DNA of 64,000 nucleotides from Takakia lepidozioides. Taxonomy: Eukaryota > Streptophyta > Takakiopsida > Takakiales > Takakiaceae. The notes under the pieces were generated by a model, which ran no database searches, was not told the origin of the DNA, and was given only the letters and a program-made list of their open reading frames with translations. Location of the stretch: positions 39,512,042 to 39,576,041 of the forward strand of contig CM060734.1 in assembly GCA_030704615.1 (NCBI GenBank), given 5' to 3'. This document shows positions 29,901-42,900 of the stretch, piece by piece. Numbering within the stretch: the first letter of the stretch is position 1; every line of letters begins with the position of its first letter. The position numbers were made by a program, and so were the translations under genes.

Positions 29901-32900
29901 TCAGAATGATTCCGACAGGGATGAAGAACTCCTGCCTGCGTAGCCTGCATCACCATGTGGCAAGATGAGCAATCAAACTGCTTTTCCTCACCGACCACAG
30001 CCACGTCACTCAGTTTACAAACATCCTCATAAGAATCTTAGGGTTTAGTACTGACACAGACCAATTCATGGCCAGAGCAAAATGGTAGTGATAAAGTAGA
30101 TCAAGAAAGCCAGCACACAGCCATGGCAGCAGCAATGTCTCTTTCAATTAGTCTTCACCACCATGGTCTCCACCTTAGCTTGCTTGAAGGAGACATTTAG
30201 AAAAGTTTCTGGAGGTGAATCTCTTTCCAGTGGCCATAGTGAATTGCACAGGTCTATGCACCCCTCAGACACAAACTGACCTATGTTGCCAGAAGCACTT
30301 CCTCCAGAAGCTTAAATTGAAGCAACATTTGCTGGTGGGGCACCACATTGCAGTCTGTTTGAGAACTGTGGCTTTGCCAGCTTTTGACCATCGAGCATTT
30401 ACTGTCGATCCAGGTTCCTCAATCACAACCTAGTCCTATAGCAAAGGAAGTAGAAACTTACGAGAAGCCAAGAGATGCACTTCCCTGCTGTAGATAGTAA
30501 AGCCTTACTGTCATGGAAGATTGATCTGGTCTCACACACCTGATAAACATGAAACAAGTGAGTCAGTGCCTTATCGAGACATACTTCTTGCCTAGACACA
30601 AACCATGAACCACTACACATTCCTCTACTTGTATGAATGTGAGATAGGACGGCCATCCCCCTCTAAAAAGAAAGTGGAGCTTTTCTTGTCCAAGCAATAC
30701 GAAATTCAAAGATGATGTGCAAATCAAGAAAGAACAAAATGACTGTTAAAATGCCAGATGGATGAACGATGGCAGCATTGACGTAGGCAATCTAAAGTTG
30801 TCCCAGTTAGTTTGTAAGACTTGGGGTAGAGAGAGGACACACTTCCAAGAGCATGGCTCCCATTGGGAACTAACCCTTCTAGACCACCTTGTATGAGATC
30901 ATCCTGACATTCTGATAGTGCTTGCTCGCAACTAATGACAAACTCGTTTCGGGTAATCATGTCTTTCAGATACTAATTGCTATAAGCATCATGCTAAAAA
31001 ACACCAATGATACCAGCATTGTGAGAAAATGTTGTCATAAGACATTGTTTGCAGGAGCCATTTGGCCATAGGCCCCGCGCCCAGTTTGGGCAGAACAAGA
31101 GGGAACAGACACTCCCTTTTCCGGCATTGCAAGAGAGAGACACACACACACACACCTGATCTGCACAGCATTCTCAGTATATGCACCACCTCGCCTCTTG
31201 TATGTGCTTCTCTTCAGTCCTGTAACCTGAGGTCATTAACCTATCCATTAGAAACTCCCCAGACTCATGCTTGCCTCACCAACTCTATTGTTGTCATAGA
31301 GACACCCTCTTCAAATACATCAAGGAATTTTTCCTGTCTACCAACTTTGAAAATCTCGAGGCTGAGCCAAAAGCCCAGACCCTTTTGGGGTCTAGTTATT
31401 GGGCAAATCACAAACAGCAGATTGATGTTTGGGTGAAGGGATTTCTATAGGAGATCTGGAAAACTCGGATCAATTGTCTGTTTCAAGGTAAGTCAATTAT
31501 ACCGGCATCCGCCCCTGACAAAAGTAATTTCTGTCCCTTTGTGTTCTGCTCAAACTGGGCACAGGGTCAATGGCCCCAAGGCTATGGCAAAGAACATCTT
31601 ATGAGTACATTCTATTGTTGTCATCCCATTGGCTACATGAAAGTTGTCAGTTGTCACAGAAGATGAGGTTTTGTCAAATCGGAAAACTCCTTACAATGAA
31701 GAATGTGAGAATGTAGTCATAAGAGGTTGTACCGTAGCATTGTGGCCTCTTAGAAGGAGAATGTGAACAGACAGTGAGCCTCCATTAACACATGTTAGCA
31801 ACATGAGAGGAGCGCTGAGTTTGCTAACCAATCCACATACAAAGCACCAGACAGCGACATTGGGCACTGCCAGGAAATACAGGCCAAAGCTCTACCTCTG
31901 TTATTGTTCAAACTCCAGTCTCTACCAACAACATTGGGAGTGAGGGACAGACATGGTTGGCTTTAGGCACTATAAGCAGGCGGATAATTCGTTCATTTCC
32001 ATTCAGTATGAAGTACCTGTCAGCCCACCCATGTTCCAACAGTGATAATCAGAAGCCCTCAATCGGAGAATCTACTAGTAAACTCATCCTGAATCCAACT
32101 CCATCTAGAAACATAATCTTCTCAAGCTACATCCTCTTCTATACTGAAAATCTGGTCCACTTCAACAGCATTGCTTCCAATCCTAATATGACAGGTCAAA
32201 CTTGTTGTTCACCTCCCAACTACCCAACTGGGTTAGACAAGTCAACCCTATCAGTGTGGGTAATCCCAACTCATAGGGATTATGAAGTGAAAGAAAGAAA
32301 CAGCTTATAATTTACCCACTACACAGACCAAGACGTAGCTCCCTGAATAGAAATGAATGCAGCATGTCAAGTGGAGATGCTAACCCTCCCATCTCCATTG
32401 CTTCCTCTTTTACAGCAACAAGCTGCCGCTGGTCCAAGCCCCTTAAATGACAAACACTGGACTGCAAGATGACCAAAGCCCAGAGTTTAATTTTGAAGGA
32501 AGCAACTGGCAATCCAACAAGACGTTATGAACATCAGAGTGCCCTACAGATCACACCAGCTAAGGATACGGTTCCCACACATCTAAAAATTTATCAAGTG
32601 TGTCCAATATAAATAAATGTATCCACAAAGGTGCCCTGATCATATTTGTACCTGTTATATTCCATTCAGCCTTCCTCTCAAAGTTATACAACTCTTTTAT
32701 ATAGGATTCAGGGTGTCAGAATGAATCGTATACATAAACATCTGATTTATGGTCAAACCTAAACTGGACCACCAGCTTCATTGTTCCTAGGTGAAGACTA
32801 CTCACACTCTGGCCTTTTATATCTGGGTTATAAGGACAGAAACTGCAAATAACAAAACCCTGCATTTTATGTAACTCCCTGTGCTCCCTCTGCCATGCAA

Positions 32901-33935
32901 TAACCTACAGATACTTGATTCTCCATGTGATCTCCAGGTGACTTCCAAATTGCCTTGCAAACCACATCTGATCCAAGTGATACTACAGTGCCCGTACCTT
33001 CACCATTATGGGCAACTTGCCGAAAGACACATTGTGTCGCATTACAGCTCTGTCATTCCACTGCAAGCAAACATCTGCGGTGAAGACTCCTTTATAGCTG
33101 AGTCCAGCCTGTCGGCACTGCCCATGCCACACAAGTGCATTCAGTCCTCTCTGGAGTGTTACTGGCAAAGTAGAGACTTCTTCCTCATGCAGGTAAGATG
33201 AAAGCAAGCCCGAAGAACCTCAATATATGGGATGTACGTTGGACATTGAAATCAGGTGGGGATAAAGTAGGAAACGGATATAGCACGGCGAATGCACGAC
33301 CACCACTCTCGTGAATCTTTGCCAGCTTGCAGGACTAGACAAGATTGACAGTTTGCACCAAATTAAAAATTTGTATCCCCCTAGTACCAAGCTTGTCGAC
33401 TTCTCCACAAGTTTATACTCCAAATGGGCGACTAGCTATTACAATGGTAGGGAAAAGGGAGCAGGACTGCACAAAAATCACCTCGGATGGGAGCAAACGC
33501 TGGTCCAGAGCTTGAGCACCATGGTCCTTCATAGGCGGGCTTACGACAGGCTTTTCCAGCCACAGTGCAGGCAGTCAAGGAGTTGTGCTTGCAGTCGAAC
33601 GTGTCCCAGAAACGCAAAAGTTGGCCTACTCTATGCTGAAAGTCAGCTTCATTGACACAAGCATAACCAACAACAGACATGAAACCCATTCTACGTGCAA
33701 GACAGCCTCACAAACACATTCATGATAAAGGCAACGCTTTGAGGATATTGCGCAAATGTACACCCGTAACCGGGTGTGTGATTTCAACCGTATGAACCCC
33801 ACGAGTGGCCATATCGAGGCCCCTCTCCAAAAAATAGTCGAAGGACTCAATATGAGGTTTTGTGAGCTCCTGCAAGCTCTCTGTTCCCACATCCTCCTTC
33901 GCAAGCACCGACCTCTCTCTCTTTCCGTCACCCAT
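17935..33935 (-). CDS. NRPA2: DNA-directed RNA polymerase I subunit 2 (second-largest subunit)
   Basis: Catalytic-core subunit of Pol I, which makes rRNA in the nucleolus. Exons, 5' to 3': 33935-33749, 33564-33482, 33117-32998, 32461-32385, 32016-31953, 30662-30619, 30539-30462, 29944-29899, 29622-29442, 29272-29220, 28953-28880, 28148-28031, 27724-27637, 26958-26843, 26688-26561, 26023-25944, 25336-25113, 24842-24690, 23893-23726, 23525-23451, 22817-22714, 21820-21745, 21488-21333, 20989-20846, 20489-20277, 18933-18640, 18345-17935. They sum to 3,555 nt, 1,184 residues, near the usual plant length, with no frame break. Landmarks: [37 protein letters not shown] (~756), [12 protein letters not shown] (~893), HGTEVMYSG, a C-terminal zinc ribbon (CSLC ~1107, CRVC ~1144). 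An ATG five codons upstream of 33935 is also possible. Exon 6 is short and least certain. Looks functional. Confidence 0.95.
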
Positions 33936-36900
33936 GTTGATTTGTAGCAAATGCTACTACAACAGTACAGAATCTCCGCCAAGCAAGCTATAGGGGATTT
34001 GTGTGTGATGGCGTGAACACTCCTAAGTGATGATTGTACCATCAAACATCAACGTTTCAGGCATCATGGGTGGAGGGGGGAGGGAGGGGGGGGGGGGGGG
34101 AGGGAGAGAAGAGAAACGGAGTGTTGCCAGGGTTTAAGCCACTAGGGTTTTAGGTACTCAAATCTGTTATACGTTATATATATATATGAAACAAGGGACA
34201 TAGGCCATGGAATTGATTAAAATCGTGGGATACAATGTGGGAAAAAATAACAACCATGGGCCCTTGAAGGCGAAAATGCATTGGGACCAACCCTAACAAC
34301 AAAAGGGACAGCAATTACCACTTTTAAAGGCCCCTTCATGGTCAAGCCAGAAAAGCTTTCCACCAACCCGAACTTTTCAACAATAACCAACCCCGAGTTT
34401 GAGCTTGACAACTCAAAACAACCAGGGACTCTCTCCCCATAAATTGACATACTATTGAGCTCCAGAGGTCTTACCCTTATATGATATATGAATGACCTGC
34501 CCCACTCACTTTGAGAATCATGGATAACAAAAGAAGGCCCAGTGCTGCTTCATCATCAAATTTATACATACTCCTATGGACACATTGTTCATGTGGGGGG
34601 GGGTTATTCATTTTTGCTCTACTTCTATTAATTTATTATGTCGATAACCAACATGTAGCCTAGTGGTAATGGGCACATACCACGTTGGATGTGGTTGTGT
34701 ACACATTGTTCATGTTGGGGGGGGGGGGGGGTTATTCTAGCGACGACCGAAGGTCGGAAGCTAGTTTAGCGTAGAGCAGGAATAGGGTGCCAAAGTGCCA
34801 CGTTTTTGTCGCCACATCATCGTCGCCACGTTTCGTCGTCAAATTCTGTCGAGTCTGCCCGAACTGCCCGCCCAAGAAACGCGAATAGAACTCGTCACGC
34901 CAGTTTTTTGAAACTGCCCAACCTGCCCGTGTCTTGATCTTGTTGAACCGCGGGAGGGGTTTCACAGGCCGATCACGATTCGCAGATGGAGACGTTGGAG
35001 ACGGGTTCACAGATTGTGAGTACACAGCGGCAGCTCTTGCACATGGTGGGACAACCTCAATCGCAAGGTGTCGCTTTTCTGAATATGCGATGTGAAGAAG
35101 TTTATCCATCCTGCAAATGTGGGCTCTTAGTACCATGATTTGGTATTCTTCCTGATGTTTACAAGGTTCTTGGGAGATTCAGCTTGGTCTTACAGGCCTT
35201 TTTTCAATCTCTGCCTGCTCAGCTACACCTTGGTGGTTCTCACAGACCAACCCGACATTACCCGTCTACAGACACAAGCAGCACACACAAGAGGTTTTTT
35301 TGGGGTGATGGTCGGCCAAATCCTGCATGGATGATGACACAAGGTCATGGACAATGTGGTGAGGGCACCTTCTTCTTCAACCTATTTCAATCTGTTTTGC
35401 CCTTGCATCAGACTCGGCCCTGAGATGTATATTGAATTCTGTAAGTTACCTCATCGGGTGGATCTGTGGTGGTTTGGAGTGACTTTGACAAGTTACTGCC
35501 GATGTGGCAGCAAGAAAATATCCAAAAACAGATAGCAGAGATGAGGAGAAACTTTGGAGTGAACACTTTTCCGACCGCAGTCAACTGGAAACAGCAGCGG
35601 CAACGGCACAATAGGCACCTTCTTCAACATATTTCACCCTGTTTTCCCCCTCTTATCAGAATCGGCCCTAAATTTTCATGTTGAATTCTGCAAGTTAGGA
35701 GTGAACCTTTGATAGTTTGGAATGACTTTGACATGATACTGCCAGTGTGACAACAGGAAAGTATCCAGAAACAGGTAACAGAGACGAGGAGAAGCTGTGG
35801 AATGAATACTTTTCTGACCCCCGTCTTTGCAGCTTCCAGACCTAATGTGCATGACTACTTGTTCCTCTCCTAGATTGAAATAGGCTACTCAAGCTTTGGG
35901 TTACCAAAAGGTTGGTTCAAAATGGAGATAGTAATCTCGTGAGCTTGGAACTACTGCTCACGTCAGTGCCCTGAGCACCACAACTTGAGAATTTTGAGAT
36001 AGACAATTCTGCCTTGAGATGCAGGATGAACAGCTCATGCTTGCACCTGTCAAGAACAGCATTTGGTTCAAGTTTTTTGTATCCGCAAAGAGAGTTTGGG
36101 GTCTTTGCAACTTGCTCTTGTGAGGGTGCATACGGATACGGCAAGCCTTGCTCCCTTGATCAAGACAACCTGGGCATTGTGACATTATTTACATTGTCTT
36201 AATCGGCCCAATTCCAGTATGTCTGTTCCCGTGCTTTTTGTGGTTTTTGTCATAGCATCTCCCTGTTTTGGTTTTATCTTATAGTCTTATGCCCATGTAG
36301 CTCCCCTGGTAAGCTAATAAGTTTAACCTACTTACGAAGGGCATAGCTGATAGAGTGTGGGTCCAGATTCATCCAAGGGGACTGGACTTCAAGTTCCAGA
36401 TTACCTATGATTCCCTGTGGATCAATAGGTACAAGAAACCTGCATAGGTAGATGGTCAACTAAACGCACGTTTGTTTGCATTTGCAGTGTGTGTGCAAGC
36501 CTGGCAGCCCGGAAAAGTGGACAGAGGTCCATGGTGACATCGTCAAATCTGGAATTGTACCAGATGTCATTCTGAACACTGCCCAATGCAGGGTATGCAG
36601 AGGACGCACGCGGGGTGGAGGCTTTGGACACCTATGAGCAAATGATGTGCGAAGGGGTGAAGCCCGAGTACATCACATTTGTGTATGTTTGCAGTGTGTG
36701 TGCAAGCCTGGCAGCTCTGAAAAAGGGCAAAGAGGTCCATGCTTGCATCTCAAAGCTGGAAATTGTACCAAATGTCATTCTGGACAGTCCTGGTGGACAA
36801 ATATGCGAAATGTGGATGCATGAAGGATGCAAAGGGAGTATTTGACAATATGGTTGAATGAAATATGGTGTCGTTGAATGCGATGATCGCAGGATATGCC

Positions 36901-39900
36901 CAGCATAGTCCACACCACAAAATGATTTGAAATAATTAACATGTAGTGGATGTAGGATTGGAGTATGCATGTTGATGAGATCTTGCAGCAGCTAAACCTA
37001 CGAGAGAGGGGAGGGAAGACTAAGGTATAAAATGTTTGGATGCCCGAGCGGTCCATGGGACCAAAAGTAATTTCCAAACTATTACCAAACATCACAAACC
37101 TATAACGAAATAAAGAAAATTGAAAATATTCTAACATGTGGTCGAAGACCTAGCACATCAATTGTATTGTGCAAATAAGAGCACTTTCACGTGGAAGTGT
37201 GCAGGCAAATGTGGAGTACACTGTGGAAGCCTGGTCATCTATCAGGGGTCCAGTGGATACTGCTAATGTGCTTGCTACCATGAAAGTTGAGAGCTCTAGA
37301 GGAGATGTGAACTACATCACTCTTGCCACGTATATCTCCACTTGTATATATTTTGCATATCTTAAATGTTTGGCAATGTTATCAGTAAAAGCTGTTGGTG
37401 CCAATTTTCCTTGCTCTGGAAAATTTGCACCCTTACAACATGTGGACTTGGGAAACTACTTGTTGTAGTACAAACTAACGTGTTTAAGCTGTTACTTGGA
37501 TACGATATTTCGTTGGAGAAATTTGGGCGAAGATGGAGCCTCTATTTTGTAGTGCAAATCCATCTATATCTGTTTGTGCATGAGGCGTTATGTTAATCCT
37601 TTCTCTGTAGTTCTACTATGTCAAGAAGAGCCATTTTTAGGTGGGGGTGTGGTGGTGCAGATGTATTTGTTTGACGGAGTGAGAAAAAAATAAAAACTTC
37701 TTCCATCCCAAAGGGATTGTCACCCCTCCCACGGGGGATGCTATTGTGTGAGCAGATCCCGCGAGCAAAAAAATTTGTGAGCAGAAATCTGCTCATGCTT
37801 GAGGACCTACCTACCTATAACCGCGGACATCCAGTCGACTTAGAAGACCTATTACTGCGCAGAGTGGCCGATATCACAAGGTCGGTTACGGATACTGTTG
37901 GGATGAATGAGGGATGAATGGCGGATGAATGTCTGTATGATGTATGAGACATGGATGAATGAAATAAATGAAATAATACAAAATTGTTTTGTAGTAGTAG
38001 CTCCGAAATCCCCCGAGCTCCGAAATCCTTTAAACCATGCTAGTCTTGCTTGCAAATCAATTGTGAAAGTGCAGTGTATATTGCCAACAATGAATCCACA
38101 TTGCTTTGTGGATTGAGCAGGGGTTATTTGTCATTTTTCCAGGTATCCAAGGTTGAGAGAAATGCTCACACCCAAATCTAAAGAAGGCAGAGAGGTGAAC
38201 TCGTGCTTTATCCCCAGCACCTGCACATACACCGCCTTACCGCCAAGGCTTGTTCGCCATAAGATTTTTTTGGGTGAATTTTTTGGGGGTTTTTGATTTT
38301 TCCATGAATTGTCATATGCCAACTCGTACTGGGAATTAAGATATCGTTGACGACACCTTAATCCTCAGCACCTGCACACACACCACCTTACCGCCAAGGC
38401 TTGTTCGCCATCAGATTTTTGTGGGTTGAAATTTTTTGGGTGAAATTTTTTGGGGTTTTTGGTTTTTGGTTTTTCCCGACCTGCGCACGCACCGCCTTCA
38501 AAGTTTTGTTGGATTTCTGTTTTTTCCATTTTTGGGCCATAATCTGAAAAGACATGTGGCAGCAGCTGGTGAGATTTAAGATGTCGTTGACGACACCTTA
38601 ATCGCCGCGACCTGCACAAGTGTCGGCTTTGTAGTTTTGTTGGATTACACACACCGCCTTCAAAGTTTTTTTGGGCTCAATTTTTTGGGTTCATTGTTTT
38701 TGGAGGAATTTTTCTGCGATTTTGTTTTGTCCTCCACTTCTCATGTTCTATCCTCCTCCCTCCTCTGCAGCCCCACCCCCATCAGAAGAGTCCATAGGTA
38801 ACTCAAATTTACTCTTGTATGTAATTGTCTTGTAACTTCAGCAGTTTCCTTCAGGTTCCCTCAACTAAGTGCTGCCAAGATCAGCCGACAAATCTGAAAT
38901 TCAGGACACACTCGAGATGCAATTGCTCCACGTGAAACAAAAACGAAGTCATGGTTCATCCATTTCGCTCATTTCTCATCCAACAGTCATTCACCATTCA
39001 TCATTTCCATTTTTCATTCATCCTGAAACCATTCATCTGTCGGCTTTTTCATCGCACATTCATACCATACGGTCGTCATGGAGCTTGGATTGTCCCTTCG
39101 GATGGGGTGTGCATGCGTCCGTGCATTGTAGTTTTTGTCCACGGCAATAGGCCATCTTCTTCTCTCGGTTGTAGGCTCCCATTCACTAATCTGCTCACGC
39201 TTGAAATCTGCTCATGCTTTAGGGATTCTGCTCACGTTTTCCACTTTAAGCGTGAGCGTGCTCACGTGAGCTGCTCACACGGTAGCTGCCCTCCCCTCCC
39301 ACCACTTATGGCTGTGAGTGTTGGGCACCTGGTGCCCCAGTTTCCTGGTGGGAAAAACATTTGGAACCGCTGCAATTGTCTTTCCTCCAGGGGACCGATA
39401 TGTCGATATATGTATTGAGGTCAGTTTGATATATAGCTGATAGTATGATATACTACATACTGCATGGGTTGGAATTGTACGAGATGTCACTGCCCTGGTT
39501 GACATGTTTGCCAAATGTGGGTGCATGAAGGATGCAAAGGGAGTTTTCAACACTCTGGCTGAAAGAGCAAAGAGGTGCATGGAACCCTTTGTCTTTTACT
39601 GAGTTGCTGTGAGCAGGATATGAAGATATGGATAGCCTCCATGCGCCAGCTGATGACTATAAGCACTTGAAGGAGGAAGAGCAAAGCAAAGGTCTCCATT
39701 TACCAGAACAACTCATTAAGTAGTGCAATGAAGCTAGGATATTTTCCTTATCTCTCTCTTTTTTCTTGTTTGTGTCCCTAGGCTCTGGGTCTCCCCTACA
39801 TGGACTTCCTTTTTTCTTTTCATGAGCCAACTCCACCAGCATGTCCTCTTCCTCCTTCCGCCCCCGGCTAAATTTCTGACAAGAGCTTTGGACAACAGGC

Positions 39901-42900
39901 TTGGTTCTCAAACTCGTATGGATGGAACAAGAGATGACATAAGTTAATTTGCCCAATTGTACAGCATGCAAAGTGCAGATCATGCCCTGGTAAGTTATGA
40001 GGCTGATGCTGACATTTTTTTAGACAACAAAACTCCCTGTGTCTTTTTTTTCACATGGAGTTTATGGTCCACATAGGCCAGTTGATTATTTTGTGCACAG
40101 CTTCTTTGATCACGGGTCCGCATGACTGGAGCATCCTCTTAGGGAATTTAGTAATCCACATTGTGCTCCTTTTTCACCGAAACGTTTTTCCTCTCCTTTG
40201 GTCGAACTTGGGCGCATGAAAGTACAGTGAAAAAGTTCACTGACTCCATTTCTCTGCTGAAGCTGGTGTGACTGACTGGAAACTCCAAAGACCAATCATG
40301 TTTGTATTACAGATTGGATATTCTGGGTGCCAGTACATTGAATGAAAGCATCAATTTAACCCTCGTAGGTGTCGCAAATGCTGTGAACAAGAGAGTTGGA
40401 CACAATATTTTTCTCATGTGCGGGGTTTTCTTTAATGACAGGTGGAATTTGCGACAGTGAATACAGTGAAATAAACTCAAACCACCATGGTGGTAATGAC
40501 AAGAGATTTTGGTTGGCCCTTGAACGCTTGTACAAGTCGAAAAGCTGTCAGCAAGTACAAGCACTGAAGACTACTAAGGGTGCAGTGGTAACTTCATCGT
40601 TTGACATTGTCAAAACCTTTGAAACCCACTACAGTATCCTTGGCAGAACTTCTAGGTCTAACAGTGAGGGGTCCTCTGATGAATGGAAGGACACAGTTGG
40701 TAAAACTGTTCAGCCCTGATGAACTGGAGTATATTTCAAAAGCCTACAACGCTCCCATTAGTTCTTCTGAGATTGTGGAAGAAATTGAACATCTAAATGG
40801 ATATAAAGCAGGTGGTCCTGATGACATAGTCAACGAGCTTATCAAGCACGGTGGCGATCCGATGATAGAGGCCCTAGTTCTCCTCTTTAACCTTATCTGG
40901 AAGACTGAAATGATCCCCTTTCGCTGGCGACATGGGGTCATTGTCAATCTATATAAGAAGGGTGACAGAGAAGACCCGGGGAACTATCGTGGCATCATGC
41001 TCCTCAATGTTGTTGGCAAGATATTTTGCAGAGTTATAAGTACTCGTCTCGAGGTTGATCTGGAATCTAGAAGTTGTTTTCACGAAGGCCAAGCTGGCTT
41101 TCGGCGAAACAGGGGCCGTGTGGACCATATCTTCACTCTAAGCCAGATTATCCAGGGAAGGGAAAAAGAAGGGAAACCCACTTATGTTTTTTTCTTGGAT
41201 GTCAAAAAGGCTTATGACACAATGTGGAGAGATGGTCTATGGCTCCGCCTCTGGTCTTGCGGAATCAAGGGAAAAATGTGGAGAGTTGTCCATAACTTGT
41301 ATGCTCACACCAAAAGCCGTGTCACTGTTAATGGATACAAGTCCAACTTTTTTGACATAGACCAAGGTGTAGCTCAAGGATGTACCCTCTCTCCTCTGCT
41401 CTTCAATGTTTTCATCAATCAACTCCTCGAGGATGTGGAATGTGAGGGATTTGGGTTAAGGGTGGGTGATGCCACCATTCCAGCCCTTATGTTTGCGGAT
41501 GACTTCGCAGGCATAGGGGAGACTCCTTCCAACCTCCAGGAATTCATTGATTGCGCAAAGAGATACTTTGATCTTTGGGAGCTAGAGGCTAATGTCAGTA
41601 AATGAGCAGTGGTGGCATTCAACGACAGAGGAGAGGGAGGAAGTGATCTTAAGTGGCAGTGGGGTAGCCAAGAGATCCCGGTCCTCCCATCCTACACATA
41701 CCTGGGCGTTGAGTTTTCCTCCAACTGTAACTGGGATGCACACATCCAGAAAGTTGTTCAAACTGGCAAGGGCAAAACACTGACTCTCACTAAATTTTTT
41801 CACTTCAGAGGGATTAACTCTGAGGTCAAGAAAACCTTGCTTTGCCGCGTTATTAGACCTGCCTTGGAGTACGGATCTGCTTTATGGGTTGATAACTCCA
41901 AGCAGGCTAAGTCTCTAGAATCCATTCAAGTGGGGGTGCTTAAAGAGTGCATGTCAACATGCTCCAAAACAGCCAATGTGGCTGTTCGGGGTGAGTTTGG
42001 CATCCCTTTCTTAAGCTCCCGACGAAATGAATTCAAGGTCAGATGGTGGGGTCAGTTGCAACATGTCCAACACCAGATACCCTAAGTTAATCGACTCTAT
42101 ATATTGGAAACAGGATCGCCCTGTCAAACAGGCTAAGTCCTGGCAGAAGAGAGTAGAAGAGATTCTCAAGGATCTGAATCTGGACCCGCAAGTCTTGACC
42201 TTGCTGGATAAATCTGACTTAGAGACTATAGTGTCCAAAGCCATGTCTGTTACCAGCAAATTGTCTGATGCAAATGAAGTTAGGCATAAAACTTCCCCGA
42301 ACCTGTTTCCAGTCTGTGACATGGGGGAGGATATCATGGATGACCTCAAGGGTCTATCCACTCTTGGCACCAGACTGAAATTTAAACTCAGGGCAAGAAC
42401 CCTACCTTTGAACAGTAAATAGAAGCAGAGAGGAAAGGGAGAGTGCAATTGCCCGTTGTGTGGGCAACCCGAAGACAATATTCATTTTCACATTCATTGT
42501 CGGGGTACTCTCACCAGAGAGAAACTCTTCTCCAATCTATCAAGAGAATTGTGTCTGTACCTCTGTTTACCAACTGTTACCTCATTCTCAAATATTTTCC
42601 TAGTAACTGAGGCACTATTTGCAACTTTCTGAGATATATCATAATTTTGTAACTTTTACAATAAAACACAAGGTATGTGAAATAGGGCAATGGACAGAGG
42701 AGAAGTGCCTTTTGTGAGAGCGTCTAGTACTGCAGATACTTTTGGAATGCTTCCTTCTGTGATTTACTTGCCTAAAAATAGTTTCAGAACCGCCATTCTC
42801 CCCCACCGGACTGGGCTCGAATCCCCTAGTGATGCTGCAAGATATGGTCGGTGCAAGGTGGATTGTTCTATTAATCTTACAAGTCTTGGAAGGACTTTGA